DNA of 64,000 bases. Origin: an uncultured Tolumonas sp. GTDB taxonomy: Bacteria; Pseudomonadota; Gammaproteobacteria; Enterobacterales; Aeromonadaceae. The stretch spans positions 1,541,655 through 1,605,654 of the forward strand of contig NZ_OY781378.1 in NCBI RefSeq assembly GCF_963676665.1, in the 5' to 3' direction. The notes below the pieces were generated by a model, which ran no database searches, was not told where the DNA came from, and saw only the letters and a list, made by a program, of their open reading frames with translations. Positions 36,288 to 46,140 of the stretch are shown one piece after another. Position 1 is the first letter of the stretch, and the number at the start of each line of letters is the position of its first letter. A program made the translations under genes and the position numbers.

Positions 36288-36317
36288 TCAAAAAAAGAAA
36301 GGAGCATTAAGCTCCTT
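36288..36317 (-). terminator. eutBC operon terminator
   Basis: AAGGAGC-TTAAT-GCTCCTT, then TTTCTTTTTTT on the minus strand, about 50 bp after eutC. Confidence 0.8.
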
Positions 36318-36367
36318 AAATACATCGAACAACGAGGATTCAAAACACCAACACCACAACAAGGGGT

Positions 36368-37174
36368 TCAATCAATGACGGTTACAATATTTAGTGTAGC
36401 TGATGTTTGAGAAGTCAAAAGAATATCTGCTGCATCATCACTTTCATCTTTTAACGCAACCCCACTTAATTGACGACGAAACATTTCCGCTAATAACCAA
36501 CTGAGCTTGTGCGCAGCTTCGGGATAGTTAAGCCCTTCCGGGCGAACATTAGAGATGCAGTTACGTTCGGAGTCGAGTAATCCGACTTTCGGTGCCCATG
36601 TCAGGTAAACGCCTAAACTGTCAGGGGAAGATAAGCCGGGGCGTTCGCCAATCAGTACGACAACTGCTTTTGCCTGCAGTGCTTCTGCTATGTCATCGCC
36701 GATAGCGACACGGGCCTGTTTAGTTAAGACAACTGGCCCAATGGTAATACCCAACGCTTCAAGACGTGGGCGTAACTCCAGTAAAAATGGCACTGTATTA
36801 CGGTGTATTGCGGTCGACGATAATCCATCGCCAACGACGATCACCAACTCGATCGGCTGGGCATGCTGTTTCAGCCATTCCCGCGATTCTGTAGAAAGCT
36901 GACGCCCCAAATCGGGTCTGCGCAGATATGTCTCGCGATCGGGAACAGCGCTGTGCGCTTGTAACGTGGTAAAACCTTGTTCATACAACTCAGCGGCCAG
37001 CGAATCAGCAGCAAAAGGCAAATGCACGGCATCACGCGCTTGCGCATGCGCGAGACCAAATTTCAGTAATTCTTTGGTGGGCAGACTATTGCCTGTACGC
37101 CCAAGCGCGATACGTGCCGCCGTAAATTGACGCAATTCATCCCACGAGTTTTGATGGATCACATTTTTACTCAT
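36368..37174 (-). CDS. eutC: Ethanolamine ammonia-lyase small subunit
   Basis: 268 residues. With EutB it forms the adenosylcobalamin-dependent lyase that splits ethanolamine to acetaldehyde and ammonia. Family blocks LGRTGNSLPT near the N-terminus, VVGDGLSSTA (about residues 113-122) and VLIGERPGL (about 173-181) are present. The start overlaps the eutB stop by 4 bp (ATGA), so the subunits are translationally coupled. No microcompartment shell genes are nearby. Confidence 0.94.
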   Translation of the reverse strand: MSKNVIHQNSWDELRQFTAARIALGRTGNSLPTKELLKFGLAHAQARDAVHLPFAADSLAAELYEQGFTTLQAHSAVPDRETYLRRPDLGRQLSTESREWLKQHAQPIELVIVVGDGLSSTAIHRNTVPFLLELRPRLEALGITIGPVVLTKQARVAIGDDIAEALQAKAVVVLIGERPGLSSPDSLGVYLTWAPKVGLLDSERNCISNVRPEGLNYPEAAHKLSWLLAEMFRRQLSGVALKDESDDAADILLTSQTSATLNIVTVID

Positions 37175-38562
37175 GCTGCGCTCCCGAGAGAAGGTAACTG
37201 CGTCAGCAGTGGATGCTGTTTGGATGGATCTAACAAATGGCCGTGCGTATCGATCAAGCGCATTTTTTCCAGCCAGCTATCGAATTCTGGTGCACGTTTC
37301 AAACCGAGTAATTCGCGAATATAGAGCGCATCATGGAACGAGGTGCTTTGGTAATTCAGCATAATATCGTCCGCGCCCGGCACGCCAATCAGGAAGGTTA
37401 AACCTGCCGCGGCTAAGAGTGTCAGCAATGTATCCATATCATCCTGATCGGCTTCTGCGTGATTGGTATAACAAACATCACAGCCTAATGGCACGCCCAA
37501 TAATTTACCGCAGAAATGGTCTTCCAATCCGGCACGAATGATCTGTTTACCATCATAAAGATATTCCGGGCCGATAAAACCAACCACGGTGTTGGTCAGT
37601 AGAGGGTTGAATTTTCTGGCTACGGCATAGGCTCGTGCTTCACACGTTTGTTGGTCGACACCAAAATGCGCATTTGCCGACAGACAACTGCCTTGTCCGG
37701 TTTCAAAATACATCACGTTTTTGCCAATCGTGCCGCGATTCAGGCTTTGTGCGGCAGCTTCTGCTTCCGCCAAAATTGATAGGTTAACACCAAAGCCAGA
37801 ATTGGCTTTTTCAGTACCCGCGATGGATTGAAATACCAAATCGACGGGAACACCACGATTGATCAACTCAATGGTGTTAGTGACATGAGTCAGCACACAC
37901 GATTGAGTGGGGATCTCAAAGCGTTGGATCACGTCATCCAGCATATAGTTGAGTTTGGCTAAACCTGGCAAGCTGTCTGTCGCTGGGTTGATGCCAACCA
38001 CTGCATCACCACTGCCATACAACAAACCATCTAACATAGCGGCTGCAATACCTGATAAAGCATCGGTCGGGTGATTTGGTTGCAGACGCACGCTCAAACG
38101 GCCGGGTAAACCGATCGTGTTGCGGAATTTTGTGATGACTCGACATTTTTTAGCGACCAGGATCAGATCTTGATTGCGCATTAATTTACTGACTGCCGCA
38201 ACCATTTCTGGCGTTAATCCCGGTGCTAATCGCGCTAAAGTGAGGCTATCAGCCTGCTCACTTAACAACCAGTCACGAAAATCACCCACAGTAAGATGGC
38301 TAATCAAAGAAAATGCGGCTAGATCATGCTCATCGAAAATGAGTCGAGTGATCTCATCTTCTTCATAAGGAATTAAGGCTGTTTGTAAAAATGCTTTCAA
38401 CGGCAGATCGGCTAGGCAGATCTTGGCAGCCATACGTTCTTCGGCGGTTGCGGCAGCTACACCAGCCAGATAATCGCCAGAACGTGCCGGGCTGGCTTTT
38501 GCCATCAAAATTTTCAGATCAGGAAACTGATAAGTACGTTGGCCAATGGTCGTCCGATACAT
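37171..38562 (-). CDS. eutB: Ethanolamine ammonia-lyase large subunit
   Basis: 463 residues, full length. Contains the TIM-barrel active site and the B12-binding face; segments such as GLLYGSGDAVVGINPATDS and GQGSCLSANAHFGVDQQTCE are typical. The operon here is short: permease, eutB, eutC and the divergent AraC regulator, like the simple ethanolamine-catabolism loci of pseudomonads rather than the long eut operon of enterics. The acetaldehyde must be handled by enzymes encoded elsewhere. Confidence 0.95.
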   Translation of the reverse strand: MYRTTIGQRTYQFPDLKILMAKASPARSGDYLAGVAAATAEERMAAKICLADLPLKAFLQTALIPYEEDEITRLIFDEHDLAAFSLISHLTVGDFRDWLLSEQADSLTLARLAPGLTPEMVAAVSKLMRNQDLILVAKKCRVITKFRNTIGLPGRLSVRLQPNHPTDALSGIAAAMLDGLLYGSGDAVVGINPATDSLPGLAKLNYMLDDVIQRFEIPTQSCVLTHVTNTIELINRGVPVDLVFQSIAGTEKANSGFGVNLSILAEAEAAAQSLNRGTIGKNVMYFETGQGSCLSANAHFGVDQQTCEARAYAVARKFNPLLTNTVVGFIGPEYLYDGKQIIRAGLEDHFCGKLLGVPLGCDVCYTNHAEADQDDMDTLLTLLAAAGLTFLIGVPGADDIMLNYQSTSFHDALYIRELLGLKRAPEFDSWLEKMRLIDTHGHLLDPSKQHPLLTQLPSLGSAA

Positions 38563-38584
38563 ACTGATTCCTTTTTATGGGCTT

Positions 38585-38610
38585 TAAAAAAGCCACCGCA
38601 AGCGGTGGCA
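38585..38610 (-). terminator. Terminator between permease and eutB
   Basis: GCCACCGC-TT-GCGGTGGC followed by TTTTTT on the minus strand, within the 68-bp gap. It should lower eutBC expression relative to the permease gene unless read through. Confidence 0.85.
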
Positions 38611-38630
38611 AAGTCTATGGGGTGGAAATC

Positions 38631-40019
38631 TTATGAATTTTGAGCTTGCAGTAATTCGTTACCTGCCTGCATCGTATCTGTGCTGTGAGTTGCTTTGAAA
38701 TAGATGAACCCAGCGATAAACAGGCCAGCAAAAATCATTGCCAACAGCGTGTTGTAATAGGTCATGGCTACCAGACATACCACAGCTAACACGAGCGCCA
38801 ATGCGGGTGCAAAAGGATAGAGTGGTGCAGAGAACGGACGTTCCAGTTTTGGTTCAGTAACACGCAGTTTGAACAGCGCAGCCATAGAGATGATGTACAT
38901 CACGATAGCGCCAAATACCGACATGGTTACGATATTCGCGGTTAATGGCTGGCCACCAATCACGATCAGGTTGTCAGAAAAAATTGCAGCAATACCGATC
39001 ACGCCACCAGCTAAAATAGCCCAGTGAGGAGTCTGATAACGGCTGTTAATGGCTGCCAATGGTTTAGGCAGGAAACCAGCACGCGCTAAAGCGAAGATTT
39101 GACGGGAATATCCCATGATGATGCCGTGGAAAGAGGCAATCAGACCAAACAGACCTAACCAGACCAGCATGTGTAACCAGCCACTGGAGTTACCAACAAT
39201 CATTTTCATGGCTTGAGGTAATGGATCGTTGATGTTAGCTAATTTGCTCCAGTCACCTGCACCACCGGCAAAGACCATGACACCAATTGCCAGAACGACC
39301 AAGGTCAGAATGCCGGCAATAAATGCAACAGGAATGGTTTTTTTCGGGTCTTTTGCTTCTTCGGCTGCCATGGCAGCGCCTTCAATAGCCAGGAAGAACC
39401 AGATAGCAAAGGGAATGGCTGCGAAAATACCAGAAATAGCAGAGCCAGAGAATTCGTTGCTGCCAGCCCAACCATTCGCAACAAAGTTAGCGACAGAGAA
39501 ACCCGGTGATACCACACCCATGAAGACCAGTAATTCAATAATGGCCAGAATGGTGACGCATAATTCAAAGGTTGCAGCGATGCTGACGCCGACCACGTTG
39601 AGCGCCATAAAGACCAGATAAGAACCTACGGCGATCATTTTTGGATCAATCGTAGGAAATTGAACATTCAGATAAGCACCAATCGCCATGGCAATAGCTG
39701 GCGGCGCAAAGACAAATTCTACCAGTGTTGCAAAGCCGGCAACATAACCACCGACAGGGCCAAACGCGCGATATGCGTAAGCAAACGGACCGCCGGCATG
39801 CGGAATTGATGTGGTTAATTCAGTAAAGCTGAAGATGAATGCGGTATACATAGCAGCAATTAGCAGCGCCGTTACCATGAAGCCTAACGTGCCAGCTTGT
39901 GCCCAACCATAACTCCAACCAAAGTATTCCCCTGAGATAACTAAACCAACAGCAATTCCCCAAAGATGAAATTTGCCCAGTGTCCGTTTTAAGCTCGGAG
40001 CAGCAATGTCCTTTTGCAT
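38631..40019 (-). CDS. eat: Ethanolamine permease (APC superfamily)
   Basis: 462 residues from ATG 40019 (GAGG nine bases upstream); the frame is open further up, but the added residues are hydrophilic and unlike the family. About twelve membrane segments; the start of TM1 (LWGIAVGLVISGEYFGWSYGW) carries the GLVISGE motif of amino-acid/polyamine transporters. Adjacent ethanolamine lyase genes and the divergent AraC-type gene point to ethanolamine as substrate. The 5' leader contains a long interrupted inverted repeat. Confidence 0.88.
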   Translation of the reverse strand: MQKDIAAPSLKRTLGKFHLWGIAVGLVISGEYFGWSYGWAQAGTLGFMVTALLIAAMYTAFIFSFTELTTSIPHAGGPFAYAYRAFGPVGGYVAGFATLVEFVFAPPAIAMAIGAYLNVQFPTIDPKMIAVGSYLVFMALNVVGVSIAATFELCVTILAIIELLVFMGVVSPGFSVANFVANGWAGSNEFSGSAISGIFAAIPFAIWFFLAIEGAAMAAEEAKDPKKTIPVAFIAGILTLVVLAIGVMVFAGGAGDWSKLANINDPLPQAMKMIVGNSSGWLHMLVWLGLFGLIASFHGIIMGYSRQIFALARAGFLPKPLAAINSRYQTPHWAILAGGVIGIAAIFSDNLIVIGGQPLTANIVTMSVFGAIVMYIISMAALFKLRVTEPKLERPFSAPLYPFAPALALVLAVVCLVAMTYYNTLLAMIFAGLFIAGFIYFKATHSTDTMQAGNELLQAQNS

Positions 40020-40407
40020 AGATGTGTACCTCTGTTTAATTGATCCATCTGTCTTTCTGCGACAGAGTTGGGAGTCGTAATCACTAAAGCAAAAGGTATA
40101 CCCCTTTGCGTAGTGTGATCTTGCTCCCAGCAAAATCAGAAAACTTGACGTGAGGATGGTGATTTTTGTTCTCTAAAGTCAACTTTATGTATTTCAGAGG
40201 CAAATATCCGAGACAAAGAGAAGAGGTTGGGTATCTGGAACAAACGCGATATTCGTGTTTTGAAACAAATATGGGCATTACGCACCAAATTGAATCGCAT
40301 CAGCAATAATTTTTATTTAACCGATTGATATTTAAAAGCTTAATAATTGGTTCATTTATTGCTTATCTCTAGCTAAGTATTTCGTTTATGCGTTTAGAGA
40401 GGTAATT
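40020..40407. promoter_or_regulatory. Divergent control region for eat and araC-type gene
   Basis: 388 bp without a gene. It must hold both promoters. The most striking feature is a 61-bp interrupted dyad at 40069-40129, given separately. The right half is AT-rich and probably carries the regulator's promoter, with AGAGAGG before ATG 40408. Confidence 0.6.
40069..40129 (-). promoter_or_regulatory. Interrupted 61-bp dyad in the eat leader
   Basis: Three pairs of matching arms in register: TGGGAG/CTCCCA, ATCAC/GTGAT, GCAAA/TTTGC around GGTATACC. On the minus strand it would form a long bulged RNA stem-loop 50-110 nt before the permease start; as DNA it could be an operator. No known riboswitch is recognised. 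Confidence 0.45.
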
Positions 40408-41469
40408 ATGAACATATCTGCACGTCAATCTGCACTGACAGGCATGATCTCAGACGCATTTGACAGTAACCGAGGCGTATTATCTGCAGCAGCAACTGGG
40501 CTGAGTGATTTTATCTGCTCAAATGGTGGTGATGTCGATCGTATTTTCGGGGTAAGCGGTATTAACCCTGAATTGCTCGCTAACCCAACGTTGAGTCTTG
40601 ATTTGGTTAATTACTGCCGAGTCATGGAAGAGGCGGCCCACTATTCTGGCGTTGATAACTTTGGTCTTTATTACGGTAAACAATTTAAACCGCAATCGCT
40701 TGGTTTGATCGGTTATATCGGGCTCAGTTCGCCGACATTGACGGATGCGCTACATAATATGACTACGGACTTCCAATGGCACCAGCACCATACATTGACT
40801 CAAATGGTCGATATTGGTGATTGTTGGCGTCTCGATTATCAGGTTCGCCATGGCGCGATCTTGTGTCGTCGACAAGATGCAGAATTAACCCTGGGTATGT
40901 TCTTAAATGTAATTCGTTATGCTTTAGGAAAAAATTGGGCACCGCGTGCAGTGCATTTTGAACATCCTCGCCCTGAACAATGGCACGAACACAGTAAAGT
41001 CTTTGATGCTCCCGTTTGGTTTGAGCAGCCTTACAACTCATTGATTATTCCTAAAGTTGATTTGCTGCGCTGTTCAATGCCAGAAAGTGATACTGCATTG
41101 TTGATGGTGTTACGCCAGACAATTCGGCAGCTAAATCGCACAACAGACAACCAAGATCTCATCGCTCAAACTCGCACTCAAGTGCGTTTGCAGATGATGC
41201 ATGGCGAACCCAATTTAGATGATGTTGCAACAAAAATGGGGCTATCAACATGGTCTTTGCAACGGAACTTGAAAAGAGAGGGCATCAGTTTTTCTACATT
41301 GGTAGATAAACTCCGATGTGAAATGGCCACGCGTTATATGCAACAAAATCAGCTATCAATATCAGATATGGCATTGTTGCTGGGTTATTCTGAGGTGAGT
41401 GCATTTTCTCGTGCATTCCGCCGCTGGTTTAATATCAGCCCACGCCAATGGCGAAACAGCCCTAATTAA
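40408..41469 (+). CDS. AraC-family regulator, probably of ethanolamine use
   Basis: 353 residues. N-terminal ligand-binding domain of the arabinose-binding-like type (about residues 25-210) and a C-terminal AraC HTH pair (about 265-350; second HTH ISDMALLLGYSEVSAFSRAFRRW). Divergent from the ethanolamine permease and eutBC, it is the obvious candidate activator, comparable in role to EutR or the pseudomonad EatR; the inducer is inferred to be ethanolamine with or without cobalamin. Confidence 0.85.
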   Translation: MNISARQSALTGMISDAFDSNRGVLSAAATGLSDFICSNGGDVDRIFGVSGINPELLANPTLSLDLVNYCRVMEEAAHYSGVDNFGLYYGKQFKPQSLGLIGYIGLSSPTLTDALHNMTTDFQWHQHHTLTQMVDIGDCWRLDYQVRHGAILCRRQDAELTLGMFLNVIRYALGKNWAPRAVHFEHPRPEQWHEHSKVFDAPVWFEQPYNSLIIPKVDLLRCSMPESDTALLMVLRQTIRQLNRTTDNQDLIAQTRTQVRLQMMHGEPNLDDVATKMGLSTWSLQRNLKREGISFSTLVDKLRCEMATRYMQQNQLSISDMALLLGYSEVSAFSRAFRRWFNISPRQWRNSPN

Positions 41470-41543
41470 TTAGCCCAACTGTCCTATCCAAAGGTCACAC
41501 ACCTAGCTGTGTGGCGTCATATTAGTTCATCTCTTGTATATCG

Positions 41544-41590
41544 CAATCGTGCGGTCCACCGCGCCTGTGTGGCTACACGATTGTTTTTTC
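41544..41590 (+). terminator. Structured terminator after the AraC-type gene
   Basis: An 8-bp stem CAATCGTG/CACGATTG, closed by a 24-nt apical part that can fold further (CCAC/GTGG), followed by TTTTTT. Its large loop is unusual for a plain terminator, so it could also be the 3' end of a small RNA. Confidence 0.6.
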
Positions 41591-41648
41591 ATTTGCTAAA
41601 AAACAAACATTTACTCAGGAATAGAGAGATCAAAAAATAATCTTGCAA

Positions 41649-41668
41649 TACTGTATATAAATACAGTA
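41649..41668 (+). promoter_or_regulatory. LexA (SOS) box
   Basis: TACTGTATATAAATACAGTA matches the E. coli consensus TACTGTATATATATACAGTA at 19 of 20 positions, with the invariant CTGT-N8-ACAG. It lies over a likely promoter (TTGCAA at 41643, TAGATT at 41667) about 75 bp before the next gene. Confidence 0.92.
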
Positions 41669-41742
41669 GATTATCTCTGTCGTCAGGAATGCTTATTTAA
41701 GCATCAACTTTATCAACAGACATCGGTCAGCAGGAGCGCATT

Positions 41743-41982
41743 ATGAGTGTTTTTGTGAATGGTTTTTATGTAGGACATGAAGTGTACCCAGGCGTGTTTG
41801 CAGAAGAGCGTGTAGGGCAACAATGGATGATCCGCATTCAGGATGCGAAAGGCTGGCCATGTCGTGTGGGCGAAGTGAAAATTGAGTCTAGCGGTGGTGA
41901 GTTTCTGGCAAGTGATTGCTTAGGCAGTATTAAAGGGCGCGCATCGAATATGCGCACCGCTGTTCGTTATTTGCTGAATTAA
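41743..41982 (+). CDS. Small SOS-controlled protein (unrecognised)
   Basis: 79 residues from ATG 41743, with CAGGAG upstream. Compact and beta-rich at the N-terminus (VNGFYVGHEVYPGVFAEE), then a basic helix (ASNMRTAVRYLLN) at the end. No membrane segment, signal or metal motif. I do not recognise the family. The near-perfect LexA box in its promoter region makes DNA-damage induction very likely, so candidate roles include repair, RecA or division modulation; none is shown by the sequence. Confidence 0.82.
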   Translation: MSVFVNGFYVGHEVYPGVFAEERVGQQWMIRIQDAKGWPCRVGEVKIESSGGEFLASDCLGSIKGRASNMRTAVRYLLN

Positions 41983-42024
41983 TATGTCATGCAGCAGGCT
42001 TTAGGCGCTGGAGTGAGATAACAC

Positions 42025-43173
42025 TTACTCTTCGGCGTCTGAGGCCAGATACCAGTAGCCTTGATTGAACCAGTGGCAAATCCATTCGACCAGAACTGGG
42101 TTGTCCAGATAAGGCTGCAGGTTCTCTAAGGTCAATACGGTGCTGTTACACATCAAATGCGCTAATTCTTGACCACCTTCTGGGATCTGCATTTTTTCGC
42201 CGTTGACGAAACAGACATCAGGTAATGCACGGAAATAGAGGCAACGTAATCCACCCAAACGATAAAGCTCATCTTCCGCTTCGAGCGCAGGGATAAGCTC
42301 ATCAGGGATCAAATCCCACTCATCGGAAGTCAGAATATTCAGTTCGTGTTTTGCTTGGCTTAATTGTGTACCCAGCCATGCTGAAAAAAATTGCTCATCT
42401 TGTAACAGCGATTGCATCAGCATGCGAATATCATTTACATCTTTGGCTGACACTAAACCGGGTTCATTCGTCAGTTCACGATCTGGATCGGCATAACGTA
42501 ATTGACCGGCATCTTCCTGCAACAAGAAATCTGCAAAGGAGGAAAACAGATCCTGTTGATTTGGTGCACGATAACCAATCGAATAACTCATGGCTTCGGT
42601 GATGGCATAACCATCGTGCGGGAATCCTGGCGGAATATATAAAATGTCGCCAGGTTGTAACTCAACATCAATGATTGGTTCAAATGGATTTACATGCAGC
42701 AGACCCGGTGTTGCGACGAATTGTTCAGCCGGTGTATTGCTGCCTACTCGCCAGCGGCGACTGCCACTACCCTGAATGATAAATACATCATATTGATCAA
42801 TATGAGGGCCAACACCACCACCAGGGACGGAGTAGGAAATCATGACATCATCGATACGCCAATTTGGTAAACCACGGAATGGGGTGATTAAATCGGCAAC
42901 GGGTTTGATCCAGTGATCAGTAGCCTGAACGAGCAGGGCCCAATGACTTTCACCCAGTTGGCTATAATCTTCAAATGGACCATGTTGAGCACTCCATTTG
43001 CCATCAGCAAAAGTAACCAAACGGCTTTCTACTTGTTCTTCGGTCGCTAACCCTGCCAGCTCATCCGGCGTAATAGGATCAACGAAAGGGGCATAAGCAC
43101 CTCGTAATACGGTTGGCTTTTTTTGCCAGTAGTCACGCATAAATGCGGCTAAATCAACAGTCAGCTTATTCAA
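42025..43173 (-). CDS. roxA: 50S ribosomal protein L16 arginine hydroxylase (RoxA/YcfD)
   Basis: 382 residues. Fe(II)/2-oxoglutarate JmjC-type oxygenase that hydroxylates an arginine of ribosomal protein L16. Iron ligands His124 and Asp126 (PHIDQYD) and the distal His186 (PPGFPHDGY) are in place, and the C-terminal winged-helix dimerisation region is present. Length and similarity match E. coli RoxA. Confidence 0.93.
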   Translation of the reverse strand: MNKLTVDLAAFMRDYWQKKPTVLRGAYAPFVDPITPDELAGLATEEQVESRLVTFADGKWSAQHGPFEDYSQLGESHWALLVQATDHWIKPVADLITPFRGLPNWRIDDVMISYSVPGGGVGPHIDQYDVFIIQGSGSRRWRVGSNTPAEQFVATPGLLHVNPFEPIIDVELQPGDILYIPPGFPHDGYAITEAMSYSIGYRAPNQQDLFSSFADFLLQEDAGQLRYADPDRELTNEPGLVSAKDVNDIRMLMQSLLQDEQFFSAWLGTQLSQAKHELNILTSDEWDLIPDELIPALEAEDELYRLGGLRCLYFRALPDVCFVNGEKMQIPEGGQELAHLMCNSTVLTLENLQPYLDNPVLVEWICHWFNQGYWYLASDAEE

Positions 43174-43191
43174 ATTACACCTGTGGAGTAT

Positions 43192-43217
43192 AAAAAAGAG
43201 CGGGGATAAATCCCCGC
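43192..43217 (-). terminator. Terminator between dsbA-like gene and roxA
   Basis: GCGGGG-ATTTAT-CCCCGC followed by TCTTTTTT on the minus strand, ending the metG/dsbA-like transcript. Confidence 0.85.
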
Positions 43218-43229
43218 GCTGTAGATAGG

Positions 43230-43973
43230 TTATTTACTGCGGGCTTGTTTAACGCTGTCTTCCAGCATTTCCAGCGATTGCGGGGCACCGCGTAATAATT
43301 GGTCACCAATGATGAACGCTGGTGTTCCGGTGATATTTAATGTCTGAGCCATGGCATGGTTCATTGCAATCTTTTTATCAATGGCAGGGTCATTGGCTTT
43401 GACTGAAATTTTGCTCCAATCCAAACCTAAGGATTTAGCGATGCTGACGACATCATCATTTGTTTTGAGTGCACCTTGGTGTGCCATCAGCGCATTATGA
43501 AAAGCTTCATATTTTTCTGGGTACAGTGCATTTACTGCCAAGGCGGCTTTTGATGCATAGACTGAGGTGTCGCTCAGAATAGGAAATTCTTTATAGATAT
43601 AACGAATTTCTTTGTCTTTTTTCAGCAACTCCTGAACCAATGGCGCCGAACGTTTACAGTAACCGCAGTTATAGTCGACGAATTCAACAATAGTCAAACT
43701 GCCCTGAGGATTACCAGCAACAGGATCATCAGCTTGTTGGAAGATCTGATTAGCATGTTTTTTCAGCAACGCTTTATCCGTCTCTGCTTGCATAGTTTCT
43801 TGTTTTGCTCGCAGTGCATTCGACATCTCTATCAGGATTTCAGGGTGTGCAACCAAGTATTGATGTACTACTTTTTCAATGTTGGCTTGTTCAGTCGGGC
43901 TCATTTCAGCAGCCACTGAACTGAAGGTCAGCATTCCACCTAACAGTGCTGTAACCAGTGTTGTTAATTTCAT
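43230..43973 (-). CDS. Periplasmic DsbA-family thiol oxidoreductase
   Basis: 247 residues. Signal peptide (MKLTTLVTALLGGMLTFSSV; cleavage likely after Ala22), an N-terminal helical segment (about residues 25-80) as in Com1/ScsC-like proteins, then a thioredoxin fold with active site Cys103-Gly-Tyr-Cys106 and the cis-Pro loop GTPAFI near the end. It should form or shuffle disulfides in the periplasm; the exact substrate is unknown. AAGGA precedes the start, 14 bp after metG on the same strand. Confidence 0.88.
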   Translation of the reverse strand: MKLTTLVTALLGGMLTFSSVAAEMSPTEQANIEKVVHQYLVAHPEILIEMSNALRAKQETMQAETDKALLKKHANQIFQQADDPVAGNPQGSLTIVEFVDYNCGYCKRSAPLVQELLKKDKEIRYIYKEFPILSDTSVYASKAALAVNALYPEKYEAFHNALMAHQGALKTNDDVVSIAKSLGLDWSKISVKANDPAIDKKIAMNHAMAQTLNITGTPAFIIGDQLLRGAPQSLEMLEDSVKQARSK

Positions 43974-43987
43974 GTGGTGTTCCTTAA

Positions 43988-46015
43988 TTATTTAACACGC
44001 ATGCCAGGCTGTGCGCCTTCGTGCGGTTCGAGAACAAACAGGTCTTTGCCACCAGGGCCTGCTGCCAGAACCATTCCTTCTGACATACCAAAACGCATCT
44101 TGCGTGGTGCCAGATTTGCGACCATCACTGTCAATTTGCCTTCCAATTGTTCAGGAGAGTACGCGGATTTAATGCCTGCGAATACCTGGCGTGTTTCACC
44201 GCCCAGATCCAGCTGTAAACGCAGTAACTTGTCGGCTTCAGGTACGGCTTCTGCTTTTTTAATCAGCGCAACACGTAGATCAAGTTTAGCAAAATCATCG
44301 TAAGAGATTTCTGGTGCAATTGGTTCATCGGCTAAGGGGCCAGTGGCTTTTGGCACTGCCGTTTGTTGTTCTTCTTTTGAAGCTTCAACCATCGCAGCAA
44401 CTTTCACCGGGTCAATGCGGTTAAACAGCGCTTTGAACGGAGCAACTGTGTGCGCCAGCAGCGGCTGTTCAATATCAGCCCAATCTAGCGTCACATTCAG
44501 GAATGCTTCGGCACGGGCAGCCAGTTCCGGCATGACCGGTTTCAGGTAGGTCATCAACACACGGAACAAATTCAGTGTTGTTGAGCAAACTGCCGACAGT
44601 TCAGCCTCCTGACCTTCCTGTTTAGCAATTACCCATGGCGCTTTTTCATCAACATAGCGGTTAGCTTCATCCGCTAATGCCATGATTTCACGAATAGCGC
44701 GGCTGAACTCACGATTTTCGTAAGCATCGGCAATTCGTTCGCTGGCGGAAGTAAAGGTCGCATACAGTGCGGGTTCAGACAGAGTATCAGCCAGTTTGCC
44801 ATCTAAACGTTTAGTGACAAACCCAGCGGTACGCGATGCCAGATTAACCAGCTTATTCACCACATCGCTGTTTACGCGCGCCACGAAATCATCGAGGTTC
44901 AAGTCCAGATCATCGATGCGGTTGTTCAGTTTGGCCGCATAGTAGTAACGCAGACATTCAGGGTCCAGATGTTGCAGATAAGTGGACGCTTTGATGAAGG
45001 TGCCGCGAGATTTAGACATCTTCGCGCCATTCACAGTCACATAACCATGCACGAAAACGTTACTTGGTTTACGGAAACCGGCGCCGTCCAGCATTGCTGG
45101 CCAGAATAGGCTGTGGAAATAAACGATGTCTTTACCGATGAAATGGTACAACTCAGCATTGCTGTTTTGACCCCAGAACGCGTCAAAATCGATATCGCCA
45201 CGTTTGTCACACAAGTTTTTGAAAGAACCCATGTAACCGATTGGCGCATCTAGCCATACATAGAAGAATTTGTTTGGTGCGCCCGGAATTTCAAAACCGA
45301 AATAAGGCGCATCACGGGTGATATCCCACTGGTGCAAACCCGAAGTGAACCATTCGTTCAGTTTGTTTGAGATCTCTTCCTGCAAAGCACCAGATGTCGT
45401 CCATGCCTGTAGCATGTCGGCGAACTGTGGCAAATCGAAGAAGAAATGCTCGGTGTCTTTCATGACCGGTGTCGCACCAGATACCGCTGATTTTGGGTTG
45501 ATCAGCTCAGTCGGGCTGTAGGTTGCACCGCAAACCTCACAGTTATCACCGTATTGATCGGCTGCTTTACATTTCGGGCAAGTGCCTTTCACAAAGCGAT
45601 CCGGCAGGAACATATTCTTTTCCGGATCGTACAGTTGAGAAATAGTCTTGCTCTTGATGAACCCATTCTCTTTCAGCTTCGTATAGATCAATTCAGAGAA
45701 GTGACGATTTTCATCGCTGTGAGTAGAGTGATAGTTATCAAAACTGATTTTGAAACCCGCGAAATCGGTTTGATGCTCTTCGGAAACAGCCGCAATCATT
45801 TCTTCGGGGGTAATGCCCAGTTGCTGCGCTTTGAGCATAATTGGTGTGCCGTGGGCATCATCGGCACAGATAAAATGAATGTTATGCCCGCGCATGCGTT
45901 GAAAACGAACCCAGATATCAGCCTGGACATGTTCCAGCATATGTCCGAGATGAATAGAACCGTTGGCGTAAGGTAAGGCACAGGTAACCAGAATATTTCT
46001 TGATGCGCTCGACAT
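43988..46015 (-). CDS. metG: Methionyl-tRNA synthetase
   Basis: 675 residues. Class I synthetase: HLGH at residues 22-25, KMSKS near residue 333, zinc-binding CPKC...CEVC at about 145-161, and a C-terminal EMAPII-like tRNA-binding domain (from about residue 575, DLRVALI). Charges tRNA-Met, including the initiator. Divergent from mrp, the same pairing as in E. coli. Confidence 0.97.
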   Translation of the reverse strand: MSSASRNILVTCALPYANGSIHLGHMLEHVQADIWVRFQRMRGHNIHFICADDAHGTPIMLKAQQLGITPEEMIAAVSEEHQTDFAGFKISFDNYHSTHSDENRHFSELIYTKLKENGFIKSKTISQLYDPEKNMFLPDRFVKGTCPKCKAADQYGDNCEVCGATYSPTELINPKSAVSGATPVMKDTEHFFFDLPQFADMLQAWTTSGALQEEISNKLNEWFTSGLHQWDITRDAPYFGFEIPGAPNKFFYVWLDAPIGYMGSFKNLCDKRGDIDFDAFWGQNSNAELYHFIGKDIVYFHSLFWPAMLDGAGFRKPSNVFVHGYVTVNGAKMSKSRGTFIKASTYLQHLDPECLRYYYAAKLNNRIDDLDLNLDDFVARVNSDVVNKLVNLASRTAGFVTKRLDGKLADTLSEPALYATFTSASERIADAYENREFSRAIREIMALADEANRYVDEKAPWVIAKQEGQEAELSAVCSTTLNLFRVLMTYLKPVMPELAARAEAFLNVTLDWADIEQPLLAHTVAPFKALFNRIDPVKVAAMVEASKEEQQTAVPKATGPLADEPIAPEISYDDFAKLDLRVALIKKAEAVPEADKLLRLQLDLGGETRQVFAGIKSAYSPEQLEGKLTVMVANLAPRKMRFGMSEGMVLAAGPGGKDLFVLEPHEGAQPGMRVK

Positions 46016-46140
46016 AGTGTTCTGACTTTGTTTTGAATGAAAATAATGGCAATGTTACCTGAATTACGCTCTGACTGCCTAGGCTCAATGGCTGTTATCT
46101 CGCGCATTAATCTATGATTTGCTCCATCAAGGGGGTCTTT

